From positions 1 to 38,525 of the forward strand of contig SHZB01000011.1 of assembly GCA_009692485.1 (NCBI GenBank): a stretch of 38,525 nucleotides of DNA, read 5' to 3'. Made by a program: the position numbers and the translations under genes. This DNA is from Myxococcales bacterium (GTDB taxonomy: Bacteria > Myxococcota_A > Polyangia > Polyangiales > Polyangiaceae). Shown piece by piece: positions 31,766 through 38,525 of this stretch (positions are counted from its first letter, which is position 1; every line of letters starts with the position of its first letter). Under the pieces are notes generated by a model that worked only from the letters and a program-made list of their open reading frames with translations, did no database searches and was not told where the DNA came from.

Positions 31766-33652
31766 ATGCAGCCCTCGCCCCGCCGTCTCGTTCTGGCATC
31801 CTCTTTGGTAGTGCTCGTGGCATCGCTCGCCGCTCGACGAGATGCGCACGCCGCGAGCTCGCCGACGCAAACCCCTGCGATTCCGGCTCCCGGCGATGCG
31901 GATGACGATGACGATGACGACGACAAGGACGACGACAACGACGGGGCGAGTGACGCCGGCAAGCCCACACTCACCACGACCTGGGGCGCGAAGGTTCAAT
32001 CCGATTTGCGGTTTCGCGCGGCCAAGGTCGGTGCCGGGCCGTGGTTCGACCGGCGTGAGCTGCCCGCGGGCGTGGACCGAAACGAGAACCTCTTCGGGGC
32101 ACGTTTCGCGGCCGAATACGGTAAGCTCAGCGCCCGCGCCGACCTCGATTTCGTCTTGTATGGAGCCGCGCGCGACGTCGAGACGTTCACCGACCTGACG
32201 CGACGCGAGGTGGTCGATCCCTTCCGCATCGACGCGCACAACCTCTACGTAGAGATGCGCGATCTCTTCGTCAGGGGCCTCGATCTTCGCGTGGGACAGC
32301 AGCTCGTCGAGTGGGGCGCCGCCGATCAGTTCAACCCCACGAACAACCTCAACGCCGACGATCTGGAGGACGTGCTTCTCTTCGGGGACCAGCAGGGCAA
32401 CATGATGGTGCGCTTCGACTACTGGCTCAATGAGGACTGGTCGCACCAGCTCGTGGTGGTGCCCGTCTTCAGGCCCGCGCTCTTGCCGCGCTCGGCGGCG
32501 CTCGCGACTGGCGCGGTCGATCGATTGCCCATGGTGGAAGAGTCGCTTCGCTGGCGCCTCCACGCCGAGACCGCCGCGGCGCTCGACAACCCGCTCGCAT
32601 CGCGCAACGCCACCGTGGTCGCGAGCGTGCGCCCGACTTTGCCGGACCTGTCTTTCGAGAACATGCAGCTTGGCTATCGGCTCGCGGGCACGCTCTTCGA
32701 TCAGGACGTCTCGCTCAGCTATTACCTGGGCCGCAGCGACTTTCCGGTCGCCGCGCGCCAAGACGTGCATCAAGACCGCACGCGCCGCTGCAATCCCGAG
32801 GACGCGAGCGACTGCATCGACAGCGTCCTCTTGACGGACGTGACGCTCCAGTATCCGCGCATGCACGTCTTCGGGCTCAACGTCGCGGGCGAGATTGGCA
32901 CCCTCAAGGCACTCAGCGACAAGCTCTTCAACGCCGTCGGCTACCGGCTCGAAGCCGCGCTCATCGTCCCGAAGGAGACCCGGATGGAAGTTCAACGCGG
33001 GCCCGTCGTGATCGGCCCCATCGACGTCCCCGCGGGCGAGTACGACTACGAGGGCGACGGCACAGCGGGAGGCGCGCGCCCCATCGTCGTCACGGACACT
33101 CCGTTTCTGAAGTGGACCGCGGGGGTCGATTACACCTTCAGCGGCACGGCCTATGCCAATTTGCAGTGGGTCCACGGATTCCCCGACGAGTTCGGCGCGG
33201 GGGATTTTTTCTCGAGCGGGGTGACCGTGGCCGAGGGCGGCGTGACGACGGACCCGACCACGACTGCCCTCGACTGTGCCTTCGTGCTCTCCGGTGAGAA
33301 ATGCGCGCGCGAGGTGCTGCGACCGCGGCTCGGCGACTACCTCGTCGGCGGCCTGATGTTCCATTTCATGCAGCAAAAGCTGATGCTGCGGCTCTTCACG
33401 ATCTTCGCGCTCAACGGCGTAGAAGAGTCGACCTACGACCAAGCCGCGGGCAAGCGCATCAAGGTTTCACACTCGATGTTCACGGAGAAGGGCTTCTCGG
33501 CGGTGATCTACCCCGAGCTCAACTACAATTTCGGCAACGGTCTCGACCTCGGCCTCGGCGTGCTCGGACAGCTCGGCAAGACCTCGACGAAGTTCGGCGA
33601 TCCCGCGGGTGGCGGCTCCGTCGTGTGGACCCGCACGCGCTTCAATTTCTGA
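31766..33652 (+). CDS. DUF1302-like outer-membrane porin with Asp-rich N-terminal segment
   Basis: The protein has 628 aa from the ATG at 31766. A signal peptide (LVLASSLVVLVASLAARRDAHA) is followed by an acidic stretch (ADDDDDDDDKDDDNDGASD, about residues 45-65) that could bind calcium. The body is beta-rich with DUF1302-type features (DLFVRGLDLRVGQQLVEWGA, ADQFNPTNNLNADDLEDVLL) and ends in an aromatic strand with terminal Phe (VVWTRTRFNF), as in many barrels. A Cys pair lies near residue 335 (RRCNPEDASDCID). Members of this family are thought to be porins for hydrophobic or ester substrates in some Proteobacteria. Two acyl-CoA dehydrogenase genes lie about 1 kb away, which would fit fatty-acid-like substrates (weak inference). 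Confidence 0.8.
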   Translation: MQPSPRRLVLASSLVVLVASLAARRDAHAASSPTQTPAIPAPGDADDDDDDDDKDDDNDGASDAGKPTLTTTWGAKVQSDLRFRAAKVGAGPWFDRRELPAGVDRNENLFGARFAAEYGKLSARADLDFVLYGAARDVETFTDLTRREVVDPFRIDAHNLYVEMRDLFVRGLDLRVGQQLVEWGAADQFNPTNNLNADDLEDVLLFGDQQGNMMVRFDYWLNEDWSHQLVVVPVFRPALLPRSAALATGAVDRLPMVEESLRWRLHAETAAALDNPLASRNATVVASVRPTLPDLSFENMQLGYRLAGTLFDQDVSLSYYLGRSDFPVAARQDVHQDRTRRCNPEDASDCIDSVLLTDVTLQYPRMHVFGLNVAGEIGTLKALSDKLFNAVGYRLEAALIVPKETRMEVQRGPVVIGPIDVPAGEYDYEGDGTAGGARPIVVTDTPFLKWTAGVDYTFSGTAYANLQWVHGFPDEFGAGDFFSSGVTVAEGGVTTDPTTTALDCAFVLSGEKCAREVLRPRLGDYLVGGLMFHFMQQKLMLRLFTIFALNGVEESTYDQAAGKRIKVSHSMFTEKGFSAVIYPELNYNFGNGLDLGLGVLGQLGKTSTKFGDPAGGGSVVWTRTRFNF

Positions 33653-33687
33653 GGCAAATCTCGGCGCTCATGACCCATTGCCGGGCC

Positions 33688-33732
33688 GCTAGTTGCCAAT
33701 CCACTAGTTGCCAATCCGCTAATTGCCAGAGC
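33688..33732. repeat. 15-bp tandem array (3 units)
   Basis: Three units of CTAGTTGCCAATCCG (the third decayed: CTAATTGCCAGAGCG) lie between two convergent stop codons. Like the arrays at 26395 and 23770, each 15-bp unit carries CAA on the minus strand in a fixed phase. Confidence 0.85.
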
Positions 33733-33741
33733 GCGACGTCG

Positions 33742-34578
33742 TCAGCGGTCGCGTTCGATCGCGGTGCGAACCGCAAATCCGAGTCCCAGGCACAGTGCCG
33801 CTACGCCCCAAAAAAGCCACGGCGCGGCGGTCGACTCGAATCCGTGCATGAGGTTCACGCCCAGAATCGAGCCGGCCGCCGTGATCGGCAGCGTGAGGGC
33901 CGCTAGCTGATTGAGGCGATGCGCGGCCCGCTCGGCGCGGCGGCTTGCCTGGGCTTGTTGTTCGCTCTCCCGCGCCACGATGAAGTCGAGCCCGTCGCGC
34001 GCAAAGCCATGCACGAGCTCCGCGGCCCGCTCGAGATCGTAGCTTCGGTCGCGCAGCGCGATGAGCTCGCGCGCGCCCTCGATCGCGTTGCGGGCCTCTT
34101 GCAAGGCCAGGTGCATGTTGCGGGTGGCGCGGCGCAGCGGAAGGACCTCGTGCAGCACGGAGAAATAGTCCTGTGACGTGCGCGCGCGCTCGACGCGGTC
34201 CTCGAGCGACGAGAGCTTCTCGGCGTAGCATTGCAGGTGGTGCTGGAGCCCGGCAGCTTCGTCGAGGCTTGCCGTCGATTGGCCTTCTGCTTCTTGCGAG
34301 CGGGAATGCTCGCCGCTTGGACGGCCGTGTTCACCGCTCGTCCTCGCATGCTCGTCCGTCCGCTGCGAGTGCTCCTCGCTGGAGCGCCACTCTCCCTCGC
34401 ACGAGCGCCAGAACAGCCGTGCTTCGCGCAGGTCGGGCTCGTTCGGATCCGGCAGGCCGTGCAGGATGATGAGCACATGTCCCGCCTCGCTCATCGCACG
34501 CTGCCGGCCGGCGTGCTCACCGATGCGGCTGCGAATCGCCTCGGGAACTTGCCAATCGACGGGCAGGGGACTCGTCAT
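33742..34578 (-). CDS. CorA-like membrane protein with GVN motif and hydrophilic insert
   Basis: The protein has 278 aa. The C-terminus has two TM helices (LAALTLPITAAGSILGVNL and APWLFWGVAALCLGLGFAV) separated by MHGFESTA. This is the CorA/ZntB layout, with GVN in place of the GMN signature at the pore mouth. The preceding long helices (LQHHLQCYAEKLSSLEDRV, SVLHEVLPLRRATRNMHLAL, LIALRDRSYDLERAAELVHG) match the CorA stalk. Between about residues 65 and 100 is a repeat-like hydrophilic insert (HSQRTDEHARTSGEHGRPSG) not usual for CorA. It is shorter than typical CorA (about 315 aa). A divalent-cation channel is likely, but the selectivity motif change makes the ion uncertain. Confidence 0.75.
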   Translation of the reverse strand: MTSPLPVDWQVPEAIRSRIGEHAGRQRAMSEAGHVLIILHGLPDPNEPDLREARLFWRSCEGEWRSSEEHSQRTDEHARTSGEHGRPSGEHSRSQEAEGQSTASLDEAAGLQHHLQCYAEKLSSLEDRVERARTSQDYFSVLHEVLPLRRATRNMHLALQEARNAIEGARELIALRDRSYDLERAAELVHGFARDGLDFIVARESEQQAQASRRAERAAHRLNQLAALTLPITAAGSILGVNLMHGFESTAAPWLFWGVAALCLGLGFAVRTAIERDR

Positions 34579-34595
34579 GATGGGCTCTCAGCTTT

Positions 34596-34668
34596 CATAC
34601 GCTTCGATGGACACAGAGCATCCGCTTCGATGGACACTTTTCATCCGCTTCGATGGACACAGAGCATG
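34596..34668. repeat. 23-bp tandem array (3 units)
   Basis: Units at 34596, 34619 and 34642 share CATCCGCTTCGATGGACAC. The last four bases alternate AGAG, TTTT, AGAG, and CATGG begins a fourth. It lies between the CorA-like start and the acyl-CoA dehydrogenase stop. Confidence 0.92.
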
Positions 34669-34692
34669 GTCGCCGCGACGGTCAGCGTGCGC

Positions 34693-34721
34693 GGCCGCCT
34701 CAAAAGGACTTGAGGCCGGCC
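34693..34721 (-). terminator. Hairpin over the stop codon of the acyl-CoA dehydrogenase
   Basis: GGCCGCCTCAA (34693-34703) pairs with TTGAGGCCGGCC (34710-34721) with one bulged base and a 6-nt loop. The stem contains the TGA at 34702-34700. There is no clear T-run after it on the minus strand, so terminator function is tentative. Confidence 0.4.
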
Positions 34722-35944
34722 ACGATCCGCTTCGAGATCACGACGCGCTGGATGTTGCCGGTGCCCTCGAAGATGTCGAAGACCTTGATGTCCCGAAACC
34801 ATTTGTCGAGCAGTGAATGGTCCTCTGCGAGGCTGCCGTGCGCGCCGCAGATCTCGACCGCCTCGATGCACGCCGCCGTCGCCGCCTGCCCTGCATAGGC
34901 CTTCGCCATCGACGCCTCGCGGGCGTTGGGTTCGCCGAGATCCGCGAGGTAGGTCGCGCGATAGACCAGCAGACGCGCCGCCTCGAGCCGCCGGCCGATC
35001 CGCGCGAGTTTGTCCGCGATCAGCGCATATCGCGGGACCGGCCGCGACAAGACGTAATGGTCACGCACGAACTGCTGCGCGTACTCGAAGGCTGCACGAC
35101 CGATGCCGCACGCCATCGCCGCGACGAGCGGACGGGTCGTGTCAAAGGTCTTCATCGCGGTGAGGAAGCCCTCTTTCGTGCGGTAAGCCTCCTCACCACC
35201 GAGTAGATTTTCGCCGGGTACGCGGCAGTCTTCGAGCACCAGCTCCGCGGTCTCGCTCGCGCGAAGGCCCATCTTCTCTTCGAGCTTGCCGACCGAGAAA
35301 CCAGGCGTGCCCTTCTCGACCACGAAGGCACGCTGGCCCGCGCGACCGAGGCTCGGATCGACGGTGGCGAAGATCACGGTCCACGCCGCGCGCCCGCCAT
35401 TCGTAATGAAGCATTTGCGCCCGTTCAGGATCCAAGCGCCGCCGTCCTTCACGCAGCTCGTTCGGATCGCCGCCACGTCGCTGCCCGCGCCCGGCTCCGT
35501 CAAGCCGTAGGCGCCCCATTGCAGCTCGCTGTCGAGCATGTCGTTGAAGATGCCAAAGAAGCGCTTCTTCTGCTCGCTGGTGCCGCTCGAGCGCACCGGC
35601 GGACCGCCGAGCCCCGGCCCCGGCAAGCCGAGCAAGATCGAAGCGTCCGCCCACCCGAAGACCTCGGACGCGATCGCAGCGGTACGGTTCGCTTGGCTTT
35701 GTTTCTTTGGATCGCGGGCCGGCTGGGCCGCAGCGTCTTCGGGGTCTTCGCCGCCGAGAAAGCGCGCCGACTCTTTCGCGCCACCGAAGGCCGCCGCCAT
35801 GCGCATGAAGTTTCGGTAAAACTCGTCCGGCACCGCGTGTGCGCGATCCCACGCGAGCGTCTGCGGGCGAATGATGCTGTGGCCGAGGTTGGTCAGCGCA
35901 TCGTGCAGCTGGCGCTGGCGGTCGCTCAGGTCGAACTCGATCAT
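34700..35944 (-). CDS. Acyl-CoA dehydrogenase, catalytic type
   Basis: The protein has 414 aa from the ATG at 35944 (MIEFDLSDRQRQLHDAL); the frame is open to 36109 but the added residues are Arg/Ser-rich shadow. It is an FAD enzyme that introduces a trans-2 double bond into acyl-CoA. Motifs are WGAYGLTEPGAGSDVAAIRT, ILNGRKCFITNGGRA, GLRASETAELVLEDCRVPGE, EICGAHGSLAEDHSLLDKWF and FDIFEGTGNIQRVVISKRIV; the last contains the catalytic Glu (FEGT). It lies 22 bp downstream of a second family member, so the two form an operon. Substrate chain length cannot be told from sequence. Confidence 0.92.
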   Translation of the reverse strand: MIEFDLSDRQRQLHDALTNLGHSIIRPQTLAWDRAHAVPDEFYRNFMRMAAAFGGAKESARFLGGEDPEDAAAQPARDPKKQSQANRTAAIASEVFGWADASILLGLPGPGLGGPPVRSSGTSEQKKRFFGIFNDMLDSELQWGAYGLTEPGAGSDVAAIRTSCVKDGGAWILNGRKCFITNGGRAAWTVIFATVDPSLGRAGQRAFVVEKGTPGFSVGKLEEKMGLRASETAELVLEDCRVPGENLLGGEEAYRTKEGFLTAMKTFDTTRPLVAAMACGIGRAAFEYAQQFVRDHYVLSRPVPRYALIADKLARIGRRLEAARLLVYRATYLADLGEPNAREASMAKAYAGQAATAACIEAVEICGAHGSLAEDHSLLDKWFRDIKVFDIFEGTGNIQRVVISKRIVAGLKSF

Positions 35945-35966
35945 CGTGGTCCTCGCGCGCCCGGGT

Positions 35967-37202
35967 TCAAGTGAAGATCGCCTGCGTGTCGGGCGTGGGC
36001 AAGACGAGGCCGGGATCGAGCGCCCCGAGATCGCCGCCGAGCTCGAGCGCCGACGCCAGCTGATCGAGCGTCGCGACCGTTGGCCCGCACAAGGAGAGCT
36101 GCTTGGCATCGCGCATGAGCTTCTCGGCGAGCACGTCGCGCACGAAGCCGGCGCCGCCGTGGAGACTCACGCAGTCGTCCGCGCAACGCATGGCGATCTC
36201 ATGAATCTGTGCGGCTGCCTGCGCGCTCGCGAGCAGACACGCGCCGTCGGGTTTCGCGACGTCCCACGACCACGCCGCGCGCCACAAGAGCCAGCGCGCG
36301 GACTCGAGGTCCATCAGTCGATCGGCGAGGTTGAATGCCACGGCCTGGAAATGGCCGATGGGTTTACCAAAGGCGACGCGCGTGTCGCAATACTGTCTGG
36401 CGAGCTCGAACGCCGTGTGCGCGAGACCGAGCGCGCGTGCCGTTACGACGAGCGCATATTTCGAAAAAAACCGCAGCGTCGCGAGCAGAAACTCGGGCTT
36501 GTCGAGATGCGCCGACGGCATGACCCGCGCGCTCTCGAGCTTGATCGCGCCGAAGCTCGCGGCTTCGAGGCCGAGCGTCGCATGCCGAGCCGTGAAGCTC
36601 AGGCCGGGGTTGTCGCGCCGGACGACGAAGGCGCCGATGCCGCGCCAACCGAGCGCCTCGTCCAGCTGCGCGAACACGACGAAACGATCGGCGTGCTCGG
36701 CGTTTGCGATGAAGCATTTCTCGCCAGTCAGCTCCCAGTTGGTATCGCCTTGGTCGTCCTTCACGCATCGCGCCACGGTCGAGAATCCAGCGCGCTCGCG
36801 GTTCGGGCCCGCCTCGCTCCAGGCCACGGCGCCGTAGCGATCGAGCGCGTCCGGAGCGGTGAAGGGCCCCAGCCACTCGACGAGTTGGTCCGCGGTGCTG
36901 AGCTCGCATAGGGCAAGGCCGAAGGCTCCTGGGCCAGGCAGGCCGAACGCAGCGCCGGCATCCGCGCGCCCGAGCTCTTCTTCGAGCAGCACGGCGGTCG
37001 TGAGCCCGAGCCCCGAGCCTCCGCAGTGTTCGGGCACGAGCACGGTGCCGAGGCCGAGTTCCGATGCCGCCGCGCGCACTTCCGCTGCCACACGACGCGC
37101 CGCCTCGTGCCGCCGCGCCGCAGGAAAGAGCACCGCCTTCGCGAGCTCCGCGACGCTATCGCGCATCAGGCGCTGTTCTTCGCTTGGCTCGAAATTCAAC
37201 AT
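35967..37202 (-). CDS. Acyl-CoA dehydrogenase family protein lacking the usual catalytic Glu
   Basis: The protein has 411 aa from the ATG at 37202 (MLNFEPSEEQRLMRDSVAEL); an in-frame TTG lies at 37214. AAGGAG at 37222-37217 is 14 nt from the ATG and only 2 nt from the TTG, so the start is not certain. The fold is clear: VLVPEHCGGSGLGLTTAVLL, VAWSEAGPNRERAGFSTVAR, LTGEKCFIANAEHADRFVVF, RVAFGKPIGHFQAVAFNLAD and DDCVSLHGGAGFVRDVLAEK. Where the catalytic family has [YF]EGTxxIQ, this protein has LCGPTVATLDQLA, so the Glu is missing. It may be the non-catalytic partner of the adjacent enzyme in a heteromeric dehydrogenase, as in actinobacterial FadE pairs, or use another base. Confidence 0.88.
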   Translation of the reverse strand: MLNFEPSEEQRLMRDSVAELAKAVLFPAARRHEAARRVAAEVRAAASELGLGTVLVPEHCGGSGLGLTTAVLLEEELGRADAGAAFGLPGPGAFGLALCELSTADQLVEWLGPFTAPDALDRYGAVAWSEAGPNRERAGFSTVARCVKDDQGDTNWELTGEKCFIANAEHADRFVVFAQLDEALGWRGIGAFVVRRDNPGLSFTARHATLGLEAASFGAIKLESARVMPSAHLDKPEFLLATLRFFSKYALVVTARALGLAHTAFELARQYCDTRVAFGKPIGHFQAVAFNLADRLMDLESARWLLWRAAWSWDVAKPDGACLLASAQAAAQIHEIAMRCADDCVSLHGGAGFVRDVLAEKLMRDAKQLSLCGPTVATLDQLASALELGGDLGALDPGLVLPTPDTQAIFT

Positions 37203-37262
37203 TGCGGTTCGCAAAGCTCCTTCATGCGTACGCGCTCACTCGGAGGCGCAACGCATCCGCGA

Positions 37263-37291
37263 GGATCATGGCCGTCGGCAGACCGCGTCAA
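37263..37291 (-). promoter_or_regulatory. Weak candidate promoter for the acyl-CoA dehydrogenase operon
   Basis: On the minus strand, TTGACG (37291-37286) and TGATCC (37268-37263) have a 17-bp spacer, about 60 bp before the start codon. The -10 match is poor. Confidence 0.3.
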
Positions 37292-37324
37292 GCTCGGCGC
37301 GAATATCTTCAGCGCGGCCTTATC

Positions 37325-37403
37325 GCGATCGCGTTCGTAAGTGCAGTCGCGAGTGCAGTGGCGATCGCGTTCGCGAGCGCATTCGTAAGTGCAGTGGCGA
37401 GTG
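37325..37403. repeat. 36-bp imperfect tandem repeat upstream of rplM
   Basis: GCGATCGCGTTCG occurs at 37325 and 37361. The subunits TTCGTAAGTGCAGT and GCGAGTGCAGTGGCG recur within and after it. The repeat lies directly upstream of the rplM promoter. Confidence 0.8.
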
Positions 37404-37423
37404 ATGGATCGCCTTGGAAATCG

Positions 37424-37452
37424 TTGACAAGGTTGGACCGGGCAACTAGAAC
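37424..37452 (+). promoter_or_regulatory. Strong sigma-70 promoter of rplM-rpsI
   Basis: TTGACA (37424-37429), a 17-bp spacer and TAGAAC (37447-37452) lie 29 bp before the rplM ATG. Position and match are as expected for a ribosomal-protein promoter. Confidence 0.8.
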
Positions 37453-37481
37453 GGCGCTCCCTTACTTTCCGGCACGCCACC

Positions 37482-37952
37482 ATGAACGGTCATCGCAAAA
37501 CCTTTTCGGCCAAGCCAGCTGAGGCCCAAGCACAGCGCCGCTGGTGGGTCATCGACGCGGACAACAAGCCGCTCGGTCGCATCGCGACGCTCATCGCGGA
37601 CAAGATCCGCGGCAAAGACAAGGCTGTGTTCACGCCACACGTCGACACGGGCGATTTCGTCGTCGTGGTCAACGCCAGCAAAGTCGCGCTGACGGGCCGC
37701 AAGCTCGAGCAGAAGCGGCACTACTCGCACACGGGTTATCCCGGTGGCATCAAGTCCGTCGGCTACGACGAGCTGCTCAAGGTGAATCCCGATCTGCCCT
37801 TCCGTCGGGCAGTGTGGGGCATGCTTCCGAAGGGGCCGCTCGGCCGCCAGCTCATCAAGAAGCTGAAAGTTTACGGTGGCCCCGACCACCCGCATACGGC
37901 TCAGCAGCCGCAGCTGCTCGACGTGCCGGTCGCCAGCTCTGTCACCAAGTAA
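37482..37952 (+). CDS. rplM: 50S ribosomal protein L13 (uL13)
   Basis: The protein has 156 aa from the ATG at 37482. It is a large-subunit protein important early in 50S assembly. Recognised by [96 protein letters not shown] and [15 protein letters not shown]. The N-terminus is about 12 residues longer than in E. coli L13. It is followed 34 bp later by rpsI, the conserved bacterial pair. Confidence 0.98.
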   Translation: MNGHRKTFSAKPAEAQAQRRWWVIDADNKPLGRIATLIADKIRGKDKAVFTPHVDTGDFVVVVNASKVALTGRKLEQKRHYSHTGYPGGIKSVGYDELLKVNPDLPFRRAVWGMLPKGPLGRQLIKKLKVYGGPDHPHTAQQPQLLDVPVASSVTK

Positions 37953-37986
37953 TTGGCCAGCAAGTAAAGCGCCCTCAAGGAACATC

Positions 37987-38388
37987 ATGGCTGAGGCTCA
38001 GACCGATCGAATTTACGCAACAGGCCGCCGCAAATGCGCGACGGCTCGCGTGTGGCTCTCGCCAGGCACCGGCAAGATCACGGTGAATCGCCGCGATGCG
38101 GACGCGTACTTCTTGCGCGAGACGACGCGGATGATCCTTCGCCAAGCGCTCGAGCTCATCGAAGGAATCGAAAAGTACGACGTGATGGCGACCGTCGCAG
38201 GCGGCGGCCACAGCGCGCAAGCGGAAGCGATTCGCCACGGCGTCGCCCGCGCCCTCACGACCTCGGATGGCGGCATGCGTGCCGTGCTCAAGAGCGCCGG
38301 TTTTCTCACGCGCGACTCGCGTAAGAAAGAGCGCAAGAAATACGGCCAGCCAGGCGCCCGCAAGCGCTTCCAGTATTCGAAGCGCTGA
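37987..38388 (+). CDS. rpsI: 30S ribosomal protein S9 (uS9)
   Basis: The protein has 133 aa from the ATG at 37987, with AAGGA 5 nt upstream; the frame is open to 37876 inside rplM, but that part is shadow. Motifs are [75 protein letters not shown] and the conserved C-terminus [10 protein letters not shown], which reaches the ribosomal P site. Its TGA is the first unit of an 8-bp array that runs to the window edge. Confidence 0.98.
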   Translation: MAEAQTDRIYATGRRKCATARVWLSPGTGKITVNRRDADAYFLRETTRMILRQALELIEGIEKYDVMATVAGGGHSAQAEAIRHGVARALTTSDGGMRAVLKSAGFLTRDSRKKERKKYGQPGARKRFQYSKR

Positions 38389-38525
38389 GCTTCTGAGCTT
38401 CTGAGCTTCTGAGCTTCTGAGCTTCTGAGCCGCTGCGCGCTGAGCTTCTGAGGGCTGAGCCGCTGAGCCGCTGAGCCGCTGCGCGCTGAGCTTCTGAGCC
38501 GCTGCGCGCTGAGCTTCTGAGGGCT
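38386..38525. repeat. 8-bp tandem array starting on the rpsI stop codon
   Basis: TGAGCTTC repeats from the stop codon (TGA at 38386, 38394, 38402, 38410, 38418, 38426). Mixed units TGAGCCGC, TGCGCGC and TGAGGGC then continue to the right edge. An 8-bp period puts TGA in all three frames. The array continues beyond the window. Confidence 0.93.

Noticed and set aside
31628-33442. 604-aa open frame antisense to the porin
   Set aside because: Composition is typical of a shadow frame; the plus strand shows a signal peptide, barrel strands and a terminal Phe.
1-38525. tRNA, rRNA, transposase, prophage or toxin-antitoxin genes
   Set aside because: None were recognised by reading both strands; a covariance-model tRNA search was not possible here.

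Overview
The window looks like chromosomal DNA of a myxobacterium (Myxococcota, probably Polyangiales-like). It has very high GC, strong third-position G/C bias and many long antisense shadow frames. It also carries lineage-typical families: AgmX/PglI-type TonB-like proteins, large TPR envelope proteins, Cys-rich 'DGREQCD' repeat proteins and NHL-propeller lipoproteins. No rRNA, tRNA, IS element, phage gene or CRISPR array was recognised.

Layout. (1) 1-2530, minus strand: the N-terminal half of a Cys-rich exported protein, then an ECF sigma factor and its membrane anti-sigma partner. (2) 2719-14700, plus strand: a tight seven-gene operon resembling the Glt (gliding) / Nfs (spore-coat) trans-envelope machines. 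It encodes a coiled-coil/beta-sandwich exported protein, two large periplasmic TPR proteins, a TPR lipoprotein (GltE/NfsE-like), a small periplasmic protein, a three-TM ExbB/TolQ-shaped protein, and a protein with an FHA-like domain, one TM and an AgmX/PglI C-terminal domain (GltG/NfsG-like). A hairpin sits on its stop codon. (3) 14807-17803, plus: a small exported protein with a near-consensus promoter, then a beta-barrel porin and a short polysaccharide-export (OPX) lipoprotein 1 nt apart, the layout of a class-3 OPX plus Wzp-type porin. (4) 17824-22112: a beta-barrel protein, a Maf nucleotide pyrophosphatase, a DUF6600-like protein with a His-rich tail and a small lipoprotein. (5) 22137-27692, minus: five lipoprotein genes in a row (one SDVWAVGG propeller, three NHL propellers, one cytochrome P460-like c-type haem protein). 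Four of the five continue C-D-P after the lipidation Cys. (6) 28030-29981, plus: a tail-anchored small protein, panC and tmk. (7) 30015-37202: a Cys-rich lipoprotein with a jelly-roll-like C-terminus, a DUF1302-like porin, a CorA-like protein and two acyl-CoA dehydrogenases. (8) 37424-38388: rplM-rpsI behind a near-perfect sigma-70 promoter.

How the genes may work together. Regions 2 and 3 together look like an envelope-spanning polysaccharide-handling or surface-motility machine placed beside its own export pore. The ECF/anti-sigma pair reads away from it and is a plausible regulator. Region 5 looks like a set of co-expressed extracytoplasmic lipoproteins.

The most unusual property is at the DNA level. 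Most intergenic gaps carry their own tandem array, each of a different sequence, with units of 5, 8, 11, 14, 15, 23, 32, 36 or 44 bp. Several start exactly on a stop codon and repeat TGA in every frame. At three gene-gene junctions (panC/tmk, P460/NHL, NHL/NHL) the stop/start overlap itself has been tandemly duplicated.
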